Below are positions 8,794-18,603 of a stretch of DNA of 64,000 nt, piece after piece. Every line of letters starts with the position of its first letter. Position 1 is the stretch's first letter. Made by a program: the position numbers and the translations under genes. Under the pieces are notes generated by a model. It did no database searches. It was not told the DNA's origin and saw only the letters and a list, made by a program, of their open reading frames with translations. The stretch spans positions 122,676 to 186,675 of the forward strand of contig NZ_JACLGO010000004.1 of the NCBI RefSeq assembly GCF_014219065.1, in the 5' to 3' direction. Source of the DNA: Halopseudomonas xiamenensis. GTDB lineage: Bacteria; Pseudomonadota; Gammaproteobacteria; Pseudomonadales; Pseudomonadaceae.

Positions 8794-9420
8794 GAATTGC
8801 CGGCACAGGCGGGTGATGCCGGCCCAGTCGCCCGCTTCCACCAGCGCTGGCGGTGCCATCCAGCTGCCGCCGACCGCCACCACATTGTCCAGCGTCAGGT
8901 AATCGGGCAGTTTCGCAGGCCCGATACCGCCAGTCGGGCAGAAGCGCACATCATGAAAGGGCCCGGCAAATGCCTTGAGCAGGGCCGTGCCACCGCAAAC
9001 CTCGGCCGGAAACAACTTGAAGCGTCGGTATCCCAGGCGGTATCCGCGCATGATTTCCGATGCGGTGGCAATCCCCGGCAGCAGCGGCACCGGGCTGTCC
9101 AGGCCCAGGGTCAGCAGCTCATCGGTGCAGCCGGGGCTGACCACGAAGCGTGCCCCCGCATCCAGCACCGACTGGAACTGGCGACCATCCAGTACCGTAC
9201 CGGCACCAACGCACAGCTGCGGGCGCTGTTCGGCCAGTAGGCGAATCGCCGCCAGCCCCAGCGGTGTGCGCAGGGTGACTTCCAGGTTGGTGATGCCACC
9301 CGCGGCCAGCGCATCGGCCAACGGCAACACATCGCTTTCCCGGCGAATGCTGAGCACTGGGAGTATGCGCTGGCCATTGAAGATACGATCCAGGTTGCTG
9401 CTGTTCTCGGCCAATCTCAT
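8779..9420 (-). CDS. eda: 2-keto-3-deoxy-6-phosphogluconate (KDPG) aldolase
   Basis: Cleaves KDPG to pyruvate and glyceraldehyde-3-phosphate, the last step of the Entner-Doudoroff route. The 213-residue class I aldolase has the catalytic Glu in LEVTLRT (E47) and the Schiff-base Lys in RRFKLFPAE (K135). The phosphate-binding end is CPTGGIGPAKLPDYL, followed by VVAVGGSWM. Its ATG overlaps the pgl stop as TAATG, so it is the last gene of edd-pgl-eda and translationally coupled. Start choice is fixed by that overlap and by the family N-terminus. Confidence 0.96.
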   Translation of the reverse strand: MRLAENSSNLDRIFNGQRILPVLSIRRESDVLPLADALAAGGITNLEVTLRTPLGLAAIRLLAEQRPQLCVGAGTVLDGRQFQSVLDAGARFVVSPGCTDELLTLGLDSPVPLLPGIATASEIMRGYRLGYRRFKLFPAEVCGGTALLKAFAGPFHDVRFCPTGGIGPAKLPDYLTLDNVVAVGGSWMAPPALVEAGDWAGITRLCRQFAPSE

Positions 9421-10136
9421 TACGCTTGATGTTCCTCGGTGTGGAAAATGTCCATGGGTGGAGTAAGAAAAGCTGTGATCGGCCGGGCCAGAGGATCGTC
9501 TTCGCCCAGGGCGCTGGCCAACGTCCGCCGTTTGTCTTCGCCGGCGATCACCAGCAACTTCAGGCGGGCACTCTGGATTGCCCGCGCGGTCATGCTCAGG
9601 CGTGCCAGCCGCTCGCCCTCGGCGGGCACCGCGATGCAGCTGGCGCTGGCGCGTTCTGACAGATACTCGGCCAGCTGCGGCATGTGCGGGAACAGTGAGG
9701 CGGTATGCCCGTCCGGCCCCATGCCCAGCACCACCACATCCAGCGGCAGCAGCGGCTCAAGCATGACGTGGCAGTACTGGGCATCGGCCTGCAGCCCCTG
9801 GCCCTGGAACATCGGCAGCCAGGTGGCACGCTGCAGCACGCCCGGCATGCATTGCTGGATCAGCCGCGCATTGCTCTGCGCATCCTGCGGAGGCACCCAG
9901 CGCTCATCCACCTGGGTGATGGTGACCTTTTCCCAGGCCAGCTCCAGCTGCTCCAGGCGGCGCAGGAACAGCTCCGGCCCCCGACCTCCGGACAACGCCA
10001 GGCTGGCGCGGCCACGCAGCGCGATAGCCTGCTGCAGTGCGCGGCGAATATGGGCGGCAACCGCCTCGGCCTGCTCCTGTGCCGAACAACTTTCATTCCA
10101 ACCCAACCCACGGGCTGTCACCAGGGCTTCAATCAT
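9420..10136 (-). CDS. pgl: 6-phosphogluconolactonase (DevB/SOL family)
   Basis: Hydrolyses 6-phosphogluconolactone to 6-phosphogluconate, the substrate of Edd. The 238-residue product shows [16 protein letters not shown] near residue 45, the [16 protein letters not shown] motif near 80 and [14 protein letters not shown] near 135, all typical of the family. The ATG at 10136 overlaps the edd stop (ATGA) and follows GGAGGTG, which fixes the start. zwf, which makes its substrate, is not in the window. Confidence 0.93.
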   Translation of the reverse strand: MIEALVTARGLGWNESCSAQEQAEAVAAHIRRALQQAIALRGRASLALSGGRGPELFLRRLEQLELAWEKVTITQVDERWVPPQDAQSNARLIQQCMPGVLQRATWLPMFQGQGLQADAQYCHVMLEPLLPLDVVVLGMGPDGHTASLFPHMPQLAEYLSERASASCIAVPAEGERLARLSMTARAIQSARLKLLVIAGEDKRRTLASALGEDDPLARPITAFLTPPMDIFHTEEHQA

Positions 10137-11965
10137 ATGGCACCTCCATCGGCCTGGATAAGGCTGTCGGTAAAGCAACTGGCGCCCCGCTCGGCGCTGC
10201 TGGCACCCTGCCGGGCGAAGGCGAAGAGTTCACGGCCCCAGCCGCGTCGCACCGGTGCGGCATGCGTGGCAGCGGTCCGCGCCTGCCATTCGCTCTGCTC
10301 GACATGCACCGCCAATACACCGCGCCCGGCATCCAGGCTGAGACGATCACCGTCGCGCAGATAGGCCAGCGGCCCACCGGCATGCGCCTCCGGGGTCAGG
10401 TGAATGACCGCCGGGACCTTGCCCGAGGCGCCGGACATGCGCCCGTCGGTCACCAGCGCCACATGCAGCCCACGGTCCTGCAGCACACCGAGATAAGGCG
10501 TCAGCTTGTGCAACTCCGGCATGCCATTGGCGGCCGGACCCTGGAAGCGCACGACAACGATCACGTCACTATCGAATTCGTTGTTCTGGAATGCCTCGAC
10601 GAAGGCCTCCTGGGTGTCGAACAACCGGCACGGTGCGGTGACCTGCCAGTGCTCCGGGTTGACCGCCGAGACCTTGATCACCCCTCGACCGAGATCACCA
10701 TCGATCACCCGCAGGCCACCATCGGCACTGAACGGCTTGTGCCGGCTGCGCACTATGTTCTCATCCAGGCTGGTCTGCGGGCCATCGCGCCACATCAGCC
10801 GCCCCTGCTCCAGGACCGGCTCACGGGTATAGCGCTGCAATCCCGGCCCGGCGATGGTATTCACATCAGCATGCAACAGGCCGCCGTCCAGCAACTGGGC
10901 AAACAGCAAGGCAGTGCCACCGGCGGCCTGGAAGTGATTCACATCCGCCTGGCCATTGGGGTAGATCCGCGCCAGCGTCGGCACCACCTCCGAGAGCAGC
11001 CCCATGTCATCCCAGTTCAACTGCAGACCGGCGCATTGGCCGATGGCCACCAGGTGCAGGGTCAGGTTGGTCGAGCCACCAGTCGCCAGCAGCAGCACCA
11101 GGGCGTTGACCAGTGCCCGTTCATCGAGAATCGACGCCAGGCTGCCTTGCCCCGTCCGCGCCAGGTGTGCGGCCTGCTCGGCGACATGCACGGTCAGGGC
11201 ATCGCGCAGCGGGGTGTTGGGGTTGATGAAGGAGGCGCCGGGCAACTGCAGGCCCATGGCTTCGAGCAGTATCTGGTTGGTATTGGCCGTGCCATAGAAG
11301 GTGCAGGTACCCGGCGCATGGTAGGCCTGGCACTCGGCATCGAGCAGCTCCTCGCGGCTGGCCAGCCCTTCGGCGTAGCGCTGGCGGACCATGGCCTTCT
11401 CACTGTTGGGTAGCCCTGAGGGCATCGGCCCGGCCGGCACGAACAGCACCGGCAGATGACCGAAGCGCAACGCCCCCATCAGCAACCCCGGCACTATCTT
11501 GTCGCAGATACCCAGGCACAGCGCGGCATCGAACATGTTGTGCGACAGCGCTACCGCCGTGCCCATGGCGATGACATCGCGACTGACCAATGACAGCTCC
11601 ATGCCCGGCTCACCCTGAGTGACCCCGTCACACATCGCCGGCACACCACCGGCCACCTGCCCGGTTGCGCCGATGGCACGCAGCGCCTCGCGGATCTGCG
11701 CCGGGAAGCTTTCATACGGCTGGTGCGCCGAGAGCATGTCGTTGTAGGCAGTGACCATGCCGATATTGACTTCATCGGGCAGGCGCAGGCGCTGCTTGTC
11801 CGTGGCCGGGCAGCCGGCGATGCCATGGGCGAAATTGCTGCATGACAGGTCCCATCGACCACGCGGACGCGCCGCCGCCTCCGCCATCTGCTGCAGATAG
11901 GCCGCACGCGATAACCGGCTGCGCTGGCGCAGACGCTCGGTCACCTCGATTACCCGGGGATGCAT
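10133..11965 (-). CDS. edd: Phosphogluconate dehydratase
   Basis: Dehydrates 6-phosphogluconate to KDPG; a [4Fe-4S] enzyme of the IlvD/Edd family. The 610 residues match the family length (603 in E. coli). Family segments include [40 protein letters not shown] with a cluster Cys, [17 protein letters not shown] with another, and [19 protein letters not shown] near the C-terminus. GGAGGA lies 8 bases before the ATG. It is first in edd-pgl-eda and divergent from pykA across 110 bases. I looked for a HexR-like TTGT-N7/8-ACAA site in that gap and did not find one. Confidence 0.96.
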   Translation of the reverse strand: MHPRVIEVTERLRQRSRLSRAAYLQQMAEAAARPRGRWDLSCSNFAHGIAGCPATDKQRLRLPDEVNIGMVTAYNDMLSAHQPYESFPAQIREALRAIGATGQVAGGVPAMCDGVTQGEPGMELSLVSRDVIAMGTAVALSHNMFDAALCLGICDKIVPGLLMGALRFGHLPVLFVPAGPMPSGLPNSEKAMVRQRYAEGLASREELLDAECQAYHAPGTCTFYGTANTNQILLEAMGLQLPGASFINPNTPLRDALTVHVAEQAAHLARTGQGSLASILDERALVNALVLLLATGGSTNLTLHLVAIGQCAGLQLNWDDMGLLSEVVPTLARIYPNGQADVNHFQAAGGTALLFAQLLDGGLLHADVNTIAGPGLQRYTREPVLEQGRLMWRDGPQTSLDENIVRSRHKPFSADGGLRVIDGDLGRGVIKVSAVNPEHWQVTAPCRLFDTQEAFVEAFQNNEFDSDVIVVVRFQGPAANGMPELHKLTPYLGVLQDRGLHVALVTDGRMSGASGKVPAVIHLTPEAHAGGPLAYLRDGDRLSLDAGRGVLAVHVEQSEWQARTAATHAAPVRRGWGRELFAFARQGASSAERGASCFTDSLIQADGGAI

Positions 11966-12001
11966 TGCAAAGTCCTCCTGCGAATGTAATTGATTGCTGG
12001 C

Positions 12002-12031
12002 TTCTGCCTGTCATGCTTAAAAAGGTATGAT
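12002..12031 (+). promoter_or_regulatory. Possible pykA promoter in the edd/pykA divergent gap
   Basis: TATGAT at 12026-12031 resembles a -10 box; TTCTGC at 12002-12007, 18 bases upstream, is a weak -35. The 110-base gap must carry promoters for both edd and pykA. Consensus matching only. Confidence 0.3.
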
Positions 12032-12075
12032 CCCTATTGTAAGCCACTGATATGTCATTGAAGGGGAAAACATTC

Positions 12076-13527
12076 ATGACCCTGCGTCGTACCAAGATCG
12101 TCGCCACCCTCGGACCCTCCAGCAATACCCCGGAACGCATCGAGGCCCTGATCAGGGCCGGCATGAACGTCGCCCGCCTCAACTTCTCCCATGGTACCCA
12201 CGACGAGCACCGGGCTCGCGCCAACCTGGTGCGTGAGACCGCCGCACGCCTGGGTACCCACGTGGCCCTGCTGGGCGACCTGCAGGGGCCGAAGATCCGC
12301 ATCGCCCGCTTCAAGGAAGGCAAGATCCAGCTGAAGGTCGGCGATCAGTTCCGCCTGTCCACCAGCCACCCGCTGGACGACGGCAACCAGCAGGTGGTGG
12401 GTATCGACTACCCCGAACTGGTTTCCGATTGCCATGCCGGCGATGAACTGCTGCTCGATGACGGTCGTATCGTACTGCGTATTGACGCCATCACCGGCGA
12501 CGAGGCGGTGTGCACGGTGACCGCAGGCGGTGCGCTGTCCAACCACAAGGGCATCAACCGCCGCGGCGGTGGCCTCTCCGCTGCCGCGCTGACCGACAAG
12601 GACCGCGCCGACATAGTGCTGGCTGCGGAAATGCAGATGGAATACGTGGCGGTATCCTTCCCGCGTGACGCCAAGGACATGGATCTGGCGCGCAAGCTGC
12701 TGCGCGACGCCGGCTCCCAGGCCTGGCTGGTGGCCAAGATCGAGCGCGCCGAAGCGGTGGCCGACGAGGCCGCGCTGGACGGCCTGATCGACGCCAGCGA
12801 CTGCGTGATGGTGGCCCGTGGCGACCTGGGTGTGGAAATCGGTGATGCCGAGTTGGTCGGCATCCAGAAGATCATCATTGCCCGTGCCCGGCGCAAGAAC
12901 AAGACGGTGATCACCGCCACGCAGATGATGGAATCGATGATCAGCAGCCCGCTGCCGACCCGTGCGGAAGTCTCCGACGTGGCCAACGCGGCGCTGGACT
13001 ATACCGATGCGGTCATGCTCTCCGGCGAAACCGCTGCCGGTGATTTCCCGGTCGAAGCCGTCGCCGCCATGGACCGTGTCTGCCGCGGCGCCGAGAAGAA
13101 CCCCACCAGCCAGCAGTCCGGTCACCGCCTGCACATGGAGTTCGGCCGCTGCGACGAGACCATCGCCCTGGCCGCCATGTACGCTGCCAACCACTTCCCC
13201 GGCGTCACCGCGGTCATCACCCTGACCGAAAGCGGCTACACCCCGCTGATCATGTCGCGCATCCGCTCGCACCTGCCGATCTACGCCCTGTCACCCAACA
13301 CCCAGACCCTGGGCCGGGTGGCGCTGATGCGCGGCGTGCAGAGCATCGCCTTCAACCCCACCGAGATGCCATCCAGCGAAGTGAACCAGCACGCGGTCAA
13401 CAAGCTGCTGGAACTGGGTCATGTCAAGGCGGGGGATTGGGTGGTACTGACCAAGGGCGATGTCTACAACTCACGCGGCGGCACCAACTCGATGAAGCTG
13501 CTGCAGGTGGGTGAAAAGCTGGTCTAA
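12076..13527 (+). CDS. pykA: Pyruvate kinase (type II, PykA-like)
   Basis: Converts phosphoenolpyruvate and ADP to pyruvate and ATP. The 483 residues match pseudomonad PykA. Landmarks are KIVATLGPSS, ARLNFSHGTHDEH, the LGDLQGPKIR loop, DCVMVARGDLGVEI, the active-site signature around TVITATQMMESM and LSGETAAGDFP, and the C-terminal effector domain ending MKLLQVGEKLV. I start at the ATG at 12076, with AAGGGG nine bases upstream; an in-frame ATG at 12052 would add eight residues including that site. It is divergent from the ED genes and ends at a strong bidirectional terminator. Confidence 0.95.
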   Translation: MTLRRTKIVATLGPSSNTPERIEALIRAGMNVARLNFSHGTHDEHRARANLVRETAARLGTHVALLGDLQGPKIRIARFKEGKIQLKVGDQFRLSTSHPLDDGNQQVVGIDYPELVSDCHAGDELLLDDGRIVLRIDAITGDEAVCTVTAGGALSNHKGINRRGGGLSAAALTDKDRADIVLAAEMQMEYVAVSFPRDAKDMDLARKLLRDAGSQAWLVAKIERAEAVADEAALDGLIDASDCVMVARGDLGVEIGDAELVGIQKIIIARARRKNKTVITATQMMESMISSPLPTRAEVSDVANAALDYTDAVMLSGETAAGDFPVEAVAAMDRVCRGAEKNPTSQQSGHRLHMEFGRCDETIALAAMYAANHFPGVTAVITLTESGYTPLIMSRIRSHLPIYALSPNTQTLGRVALMRGVQSIAFNPTEMPSSEVNQHAVNKLLELGHVKAGDWVVLTKGDVYNSRGGTNSMKLLQVGEKLV

Positions 13528-13540
13528 GGGCTGCCCTCGA

Positions 13541-13602
13541 AGCTACCCGCTCCGGGTAGCTTGCATAAAAAAACCCGGTCCGAAGACCGGGTTTTTTTAT
13601 GC
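13541..13602. terminator. Two stacked hairpins; strong bidirectional terminator between pykA and fumarase
   Basis: The first hairpin (13541-13561) is AGCTACCCG/CGGGTAGCT with a 3-base loop. The second (13563-13602) is a perfect 18-bp inverted repeat around CGAA, its arms running from GCATAAAAAAACCCGGTC to the complement. It gives T tracts of seven in both directions for the convergent genes. Confidence 0.92.
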
Positions 13603-13610
13603 ACCAGCTG

Positions 13611-15134
13611 TTACTGCACTTCGACCGCCAGGCTGTCGGCGATCTTCTTCTGCCAGATCTGCGGCCCGGTGATATGTGCCGACTCGCCGGTGGTGTCCAC
13701 CGCCACGGTGACCGGCATGTCCTTGACCTCGAACTCGTAGATGGCTTCCATACCCAGCTCGGGGAATGCCAGCACCTCGGCCTTCTTGATCGCCTGTGCC
13801 ACCAGATAGGCTGCACCACCCACCGCCATCAGATAGACCGCCTTGTGGTCCTTGATCGCCTCGATGGCAATCGGGCCGCGCTCGGACTTACCGATCATGC
13901 CCAGCAGACCGGTCTGGTCGAGGATCTGGCGGGTGAACTTGTCCATGCGGGTAGCGGTGGTCGGGCCAGCCGGTCCAACCACTTCGTCACGTACCGGATC
14001 GACCGGACCAACGTAGTAGATGAAGCGTCCCTTCAGGTCCACCGGCAGTTGCTCGCCCTTGTTCAGCATGTCGACCATGCGCTTGTGCGCGGCGTCGCGG
14101 CCGGTCAGCATCTTGCCCGACAGCAGTACGGTTTCGCCGCTCTTCCAGCTCTGCACATCTTCCGGGGTCACGGTGTCCAGGTTGACCCGGCGCACACCAC
14201 TGCCGACTTCCCAGGTGATGTCCGGGTAGGCTTCCATCGGCGGCGCCTCGAGCACAGCCGGGCCGCTGCCGTCCAGCACGAAGTGCGCGTGGCGGGTGGC
14301 TGCGCAGTTGGGGATCATACACACCGGCAGACTGGCGGCGTGGGTCGGGTAGTCCTTGATCTTGATATCCAGCACCGTGGTCAGGCCGCCGAGACCCTGG
14401 GCACCGATGCCCAGTGCGTTGACCTTGTCCATGATCTCCAGGCGCAATTCCTCGATGCGGTTCTGCGGGCCGCGCTGGCGCAGCTCGTGAATGTCGATCG
14501 GGTCCATCAGCGATTCCTTGGCCAGTACCGCGGCCTTCTCGGCGGTACCGCCGATACCGATACCGAGCATACCCGGCGGGCACCAGCCAGCGCCCATGGT
14601 CGGGACCGTCTTGACCACCCAGTCGACGATGGAGTCGGAGGGGTTGAGCATGACCATCTTCGACTTGTTCTCCGAGCCGCCACCCTTGGCCGCGACGTGG
14701 AACTCGATGGTATTGCCGGGGACCACCTGGTAGTGGATCACCGCCGGGGTGTTGTCCTTGGTGTTGGTGCGCTTGCCCGCCGGGTCGGCGAGGATGGAGG
14801 CGCGCAGCACGTTTTCCGGCAGTTGGTAGGCACGCCGTACACCTTCGTTGATCATGTCGTCCAGGCCCATGGTGGCGCCGTCCCAACGCACGTCCATACC
14901 GACCTTGACGAACACGGTGACAATCCCGGTGTCCTGGCAGATGGGCCGGTGGCCGGTAGCGCACATCCGCGAGTTGATCAGGATCTGCGCCATGGCATCG
15001 CGCGCCGCCGGGGATTCCTCACGCTGATAGGCTTCGTGTACCGCCTGGATGAAGTCCACCGGGTGATAGTAGGAGATGTATTGCAGCGCGTCGGCAACGC
15101 TCTGGATCAGATCATCTTGCTTTATTACGGCCAT
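13611..15134 (-). CDS. fumA: Class I fumarate hydratase ([4Fe-4S], FumA type)
   Basis: Interconverts fumarate and malate in the TCA cycle. The 507-residue single chain joins the alpha and beta parts of the iron-sulfur fumarase family. Cys residues likely to hold the cluster lie in HRPICQDTG, MIPNCAATRHAHF and AGWCPPGMLG. The C-terminal half shows TTATRMDKFTRQIL and the end ITGPQIWQKKIADSLAVEVQ. Such enzymes are oxygen- and superoxide-sensitive. GAGGAG lies ahead of the ATG. In P. aeruginosa the equivalent gene is, from memory, next to sadC, as here next to a membrane cyclase gene. Confidence 0.95.
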   Translation of the reverse strand: MAVIKQDDLIQSVADALQYISYYHPVDFIQAVHEAYQREESPAARDAMAQILINSRMCATGHRPICQDTGIVTVFVKVGMDVRWDGATMGLDDMINEGVRRAYQLPENVLRASILADPAGKRTNTKDNTPAVIHYQVVPGNTIEFHVAAKGGGSENKSKMVMLNPSDSIVDWVVKTVPTMGAGWCPPGMLGIGIGGTAEKAAVLAKESLMDPIDIHELRQRGPQNRIEELRLEIMDKVNALGIGAQGLGGLTTVLDIKIKDYPTHAASLPVCMIPNCAATRHAHFVLDGSGPAVLEAPPMEAYPDITWEVGSGVRRVNLDTVTPEDVQSWKSGETVLLSGKMLTGRDAAHKRMVDMLNKGEQLPVDLKGRFIYYVGPVDPVRDEVVGPAGPTTATRMDKFTRQILDQTGLLGMIGKSERGPIAIEAIKDHKAVYLMAVGGAAYLVAQAIKKAEVLAFPELGMEAIYEFEVKDMPVTVAVDTTGESAHITGPQIWQKKIADSLAVEVQ

Positions 15135-15378
15135 TCTCGGACAGGCTCCTCTATAGGCTTGCTGGCCGCGGGATCACCGTTGCAAGGCGATGCGGCCAGG
15201 TTCACGGAATGCTTGGGCCGGGCCGCAGGGACCCTGGCAGAATGAAAACAGGCGACAGAGTATACCCGAGCTTGCAAAGCCTGGTCAGCCGTTCGGCTGA
15301 TAGCTTTGCGCTATCGACTGGGCAAAGCACGCAGCGCCAGCTACAGTGACATCACAATGATATCAAGAAGGATATATC

Positions 15379-16506
15379 GTGACAGATACGGACTTCGACC
15401 AGCAGGCGCGCTTCCAGGCCCTGCGCCTGCAACGATTCTACCTCGCCCAGACCACCTACCTGATCGCCTACGTGGTGATTGCCGTGGCCTGGGCCACCGG
15501 CAGCTATATCGGCAGCAATGCCATGATGCTGAGCCATTACCTCATCGGACTGATCACCCAGGTGGTGTTTCTGGTCATGTTCCGCACCGGCTTCAACCTG
15601 CACTTCCGCGACCCCAGCCTGACCAGCGCGCAGATCATAGTCGCACTGTTGCTGCAGACCTACCTGCTGGCGCTGGTCGGGCCGATTCGCGGCACCGTGC
15701 TGGTGGCCTACTGCCTGATCCTGCTGTTCGGCGTATTCCACCTGTCTCGCCGGGCCTACACTGTGCATGCGGGCCTGGCGCTGCTGTGCTATGGCGGTCT
15801 GATCGCGCTCAACCAGGTATTCCATATCTACCCCCAGGAGCTGTCGTTGGCCCTGCTCGAATGGTTCGTGCTGGCCTGCTTCCTGCTCTGGCTGACCATT
15901 CTGGCCAGCTATATCCGTGAGCTGCGCGAGCGCCTGCAGCAACGCCACAGTACCCTGCAGCAGCACCAGCAGACGCTGCGCAGCATGATGGACCAGCTGC
16001 AGAACCTGGCCGCCACCGATGCGCTGACCGGCCTGCCCAACCGCCGCCATTTCATCGACGAGGCACAGCGCCGCATGACCCTGCTGGGCAGTGGCCAGAC
16101 CCTGGGCCTGGCGCTGATCGACCTGGACCATTTCAAACGTATCAACGATCTGTACGGCCACAGCGCCGGGGACGAGGTCCTGCAGGGCTTCGCCCGCATC
16201 GTGCGCGCCAGCCTGCGCAGCGAGGACATGGTCGCGCGTTTCGGCGGCGAGGAATTCATCCTGCTGCTGGGCCAGTGCGACCTGCCCACGGTGCAGCATT
16301 GCGTGGAACGCATCCGCCTGGCACTGGCCGCCTTCCCCTTCCCGGCGCTACCCCAGGGCGTGCACTGCACGCTGTCGGCCGGCCTGTGCCTGATCCACCC
16401 GGAGGACGACCTGGAGTGGCGTATCAGTCAGGCCGATGAGGCGCTGTACCGGGCCAAGGCCGGCGGCCGCAACTGCACCCAGACTCACCATGAGGCTTTT
16501 GCCTGA
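15379..16506 (+). CDS. Membrane diguanylate cyclase (six TM + GGDEF)
   Basis: A 375-residue inner-membrane enzyme making c-di-GMP from two GTP. Six hydrophobic segments fill about residues 15-185 (for example LIAYVVIAVAWATGSYI and LLEWFVLACFLLWLTILA). A short coiled linker (ERLQQRHSTLQQHQQTL) follows, then a GGDEF domain with LTGLPNRR, the active-site GGEEF at 289-293, and an RSED product-inhibition (I) site at 280-283, so both catalysis and feedback look intact. The start is GTG at 15379 with AAGAAGGA upstream. Topology and position beside the fumarase gene resemble P. aeruginosa SadC, although this protein is shorter; I do not assign that name. Confidence 0.88.
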   Translation: MTDTDFDQQARFQALRLQRFYLAQTTYLIAYVVIAVAWATGSYIGSNAMMLSHYLIGLITQVVFLVMFRTGFNLHFRDPSLTSAQIIVALLLQTYLLALVGPIRGTVLVAYCLILLFGVFHLSRRAYTVHAGLALLCYGGLIALNQVFHIYPQELSLALLEWFVLACFLLWLTILASYIRELRERLQQRHSTLQQHQQTLRSMMDQLQNLAATDALTGLPNRRHFIDEAQRRMTLLGSGQTLGLALIDLDHFKRINDLYGHSAGDEVLQGFARIVRASLRSEDMVARFGGEEFILLLGQCDLPTVQHCVERIRLALAAFPFPALPQGVHCTLSAGLCLIHPEDDLEWRISQADEALYRAKAGGRNCTQTHHEAFA

Positions 16507-16510
16507 GCAC

Positions 16511-17668
16511 CTAGCTACGGATATCCAGCCACTGGATGGCAATACGGTTGATGGTGCCCCACAGACGGATCTTCATGCGATGCGTCCAGGGCAAGGCCAG
16601 CCAGTCGTGCAGGGTCCATTCGCGCGACTCGGCGAAGTCATCGCTGAAGCTCTGCTCCACCACCCGCCTCAGGCGAGTGTCGACCACGTTCTGGTTGGCT
16701 TCGAGATTCCAGTGCAGGGTCCAGTGGTCGAAGTTGGACGAGCCCAGGCTCACCCAGTCGTCCACCAGTACCGTCTTCAGGTGCAGAAAGCGCGGCTGAT
16801 ACTCGAAAATACGCACCCCGGCCGCCAGTAGGCGCCGGTAGTAGCGCTGCCCGGCATACCGCACCGGCGGATGATCGGTGACCTCGCCGCACAGCAGCAA
16901 ACGTACATCCACACCACGCCGGGCGGCCCGGGCCAGGGCCCGGCGAATGCGCCAGGTCGGGGCGAAATAAGGTGTGGCCAACCATACCTGGTGCTGGGCA
17001 CGGGCGATATTGGCCAGCACCGCCTGCACCAGCTCCCGGTGCGTGCGACCGTCGGTCAGTGACACCCGCGCCAGGCCGTCACTACCCTGCGGATGCGGCG
17101 GCAGACGCATCCGCCGCAACCTTGGCGGCTGCCGTCCGCTACGCCGCCCGGTAGCCTGCCATTGGCGTTCGAACACCGCCACCCAGTCCGCCACCACCGG
17201 CCCCTGCACCTCCAGCATCTGTTCGTGCCACAGGCAGCGCCCCTCGGCACCGGGGATGCAGAAGGCATCGGTGAAACCGGCGCCGCCGATGAACACCCGG
17301 CGCTGATCGACGATCAACAGCTTGCGGTGGTCGCGGTGCAGGTTGGAACGCCCGCCCAGCAGGTTCAGCGGGTTGTAGAAGCGCAGATCGACACCGCTCT
17401 GCAGCAGCTGCTGGCGGTCGCTGTCCTGCAGCTCGCGGCTGCCCAGGCTGTCGAACAGGCAACGCACCTGCACGCCACGCGCCACCGCCTGCAGCAGGAT
17501 ATCCATGACCTGCTGCGTGCTGTCGCCGGACTCGACCAGGTAGAGTTCGATATCGATGCTGCAGGAGGCTTGGACCATGGCCTGCAGCATACGCGGGAAG
17601 AAGCGGTCCCCGTCCATCATCAATTTGAAGCTGTTGCCTTCACGCCAGGGATAGACCGGGGCTGCCAT
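16511..17668 (-). CDS. Cardiolipin synthase-like phospholipase D enzyme (ClsB type)
   Basis: A 385-residue protein with two HKD motifs: HRKLLIVD (H114-x-K116-x4-D121) and HLKTVLVD (H296 onward), each followed by the conserved GGAGF or GSSNFD segment. The length and absence of N-terminal membrane segments fit the ClsB/YbhO branch, which condenses phosphatidylglycerol or related lipids at the inner membrane. The ATG at 17668 has AAAGGTG upstream. It ends only 4 bases past the convergent cyclase gene and is divergent from olsB. Exact substrate is not visible. Confidence 0.85.
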   Translation of the reverse strand: MAAPVYPWREGNSFKLMMDGDRFFPRMLQAMVQASCSIDIELYLVESGDSTQQVMDILLQAVARGVQVRCLFDSLGSRELQDSDRQQLLQSGVDLRFYNPLNLLGGRSNLHRDHRKLLIVDQRRVFIGGAGFTDAFCIPGAEGRCLWHEQMLEVQGPVVADWVAVFERQWQATGRRSGRQPPRLRRMRLPPHPQGSDGLARVSLTDGRTHRELVQAVLANIARAQHQVWLATPYFAPTWRIRRALARAARRGVDVRLLLCGEVTDHPPVRYAGQRYYRRLLAAGVRIFEYQPRFLHLKTVLVDDWVSLGSSNFDHWTLHWNLEANQNVVDTRLRRVVEQSFSDDFAESREWTLHDWLALPWTHRMKIRLWGTINRIAIQWLDIRS

Positions 17669-17847
17669 GCGCACCTTTGTTGTCAGGGTATTGGGTAGTG
17701 TCCCATTCGAACACCTCACTGATCATAGCAGCCCGGGCACAGGCATCGGCGCCCGTGCATGTCATCCAAACGCCACCAATGCGTCATCCAGGTGACATGG
17801 CCGCTGGTCAGCATATGCCACAGACCAAGGATGCGCTGGAGGTATCG

Positions 17848-18603
17848 ATGACATATGCAGCACAGGTAACACAGCAGATCAGCCCGTCTCCACTGATGGT
17901 CGAGCTGACCACCGACCCCGCCGCCCTGCGGGAAGCCCAGGCGCTGCGCTACCGCATCTTCAGCGAGGAGTGCGGTGCGCGCCTGGACAGCCCGGTCGAG
18001 GGGCTCGACCTCGACGAATTCGATACCCACTGCGAACACCTGCTGGTACGCGACCGCGACACCGGCCAGGTAGTAGCCACCACCCGCCTGCTCGACAGCA
18101 ATGGCGCAGTGCGGGCCGGCGGCTTCTACAGCGAAGGCGAGTTCCACCTGGTCGGACTCCCCCAGCTGCGCGGGCCGATCCTGGAGATAGGCCGTACCTG
18201 CGTGCATGCCGACTATCGCAATGGCGCGACCATAGCGGTGCTGTGGTCGGGTCTGGCGCAACTGATGAACGAGCGCAACTACAGTTTCCTGATGGGCTGC
18301 GCCAGCATCGGCATGGGCGATGGTGGCATTCAGGCCCACGCCATCATGCAGCGCCTGCGCGAGCGCTACCTGAGCCGCGAGTGGCTGAACGCGGTACCAC
18401 GCCTGCCGCTGGCGGACATGGACCTGCCGGTCAACGTCACCGCGCAGATCCCGCCTCTGCTCAAGGCCTACATGCGCCTGGGCGCGAAGATCTGCGGCGA
18501 GCCCTGCTGGGACCCGGCATTCAATGTCGCCGATGTGTTCATCCTGCTGCGCCGGGAACAGCTCTGCCCACGCTATGCGCGGCACTTCAAGGCGGTCAGC
18601 TGA
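17848..18603 (+). CDS. olsB: Ornithine-acyl-ACP N-acyltransferase
   Basis: Attaches a 3-hydroxyacyl group to ornithine, giving lyso-ornithine lipid. The 251 residues carry the GNAT-like OlsB pattern: [15 protein letters not shown] near residue 34, [14 protein letters not shown] near 60, VVATTRLLD, then [14 protein letters not shown] and a C-terminal [21 protein letters not shown] precedes the ATG at 17848; the frame is open further upstream without a site. Its stop overlaps the olsA start (TGATG), as expected for olsBA. Ornithine lipids replace phospholipids under phosphate limitation in related bacteria; I did not find a convincing Pho box. Confidence 0.88.
   Translation: MTYAAQVTQQISPSPLMVELTTDPAALREAQALRYRIFSEECGARLDSPVEGLDLDEFDTHCEHLLVRDRDTGQVVATTRLLDSNGAVRAGGFYSEGEFHLVGLPQLRGPILEIGRTCVHADYRNGATIAVLWSGLAQLMNERNYSFLMGCASIGMGDGGIQAHAIMQRLRERYLSREWLNAVPRLPLADMDLPVNVTAQIPPLLKAYMRLGAKICGEPCWDPAFNVADVFILLRREQLCPRYARHFKAVS

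Noticed and set aside
11990..12005. HexR-like site TGTAATTG in the edd-pykA gap
   Set aside because: Only one half matches; the TTGT-N7/8-ACAA arrangement is absent.
13599..15245. 548-codon open frame antisense to the fumarase gene
   Set aside because: The fumarase on the minus strand is full length with its Cys motifs; the antisense product is His/Val/Gln-rich, typical of reversed GC-rich coding DNA.
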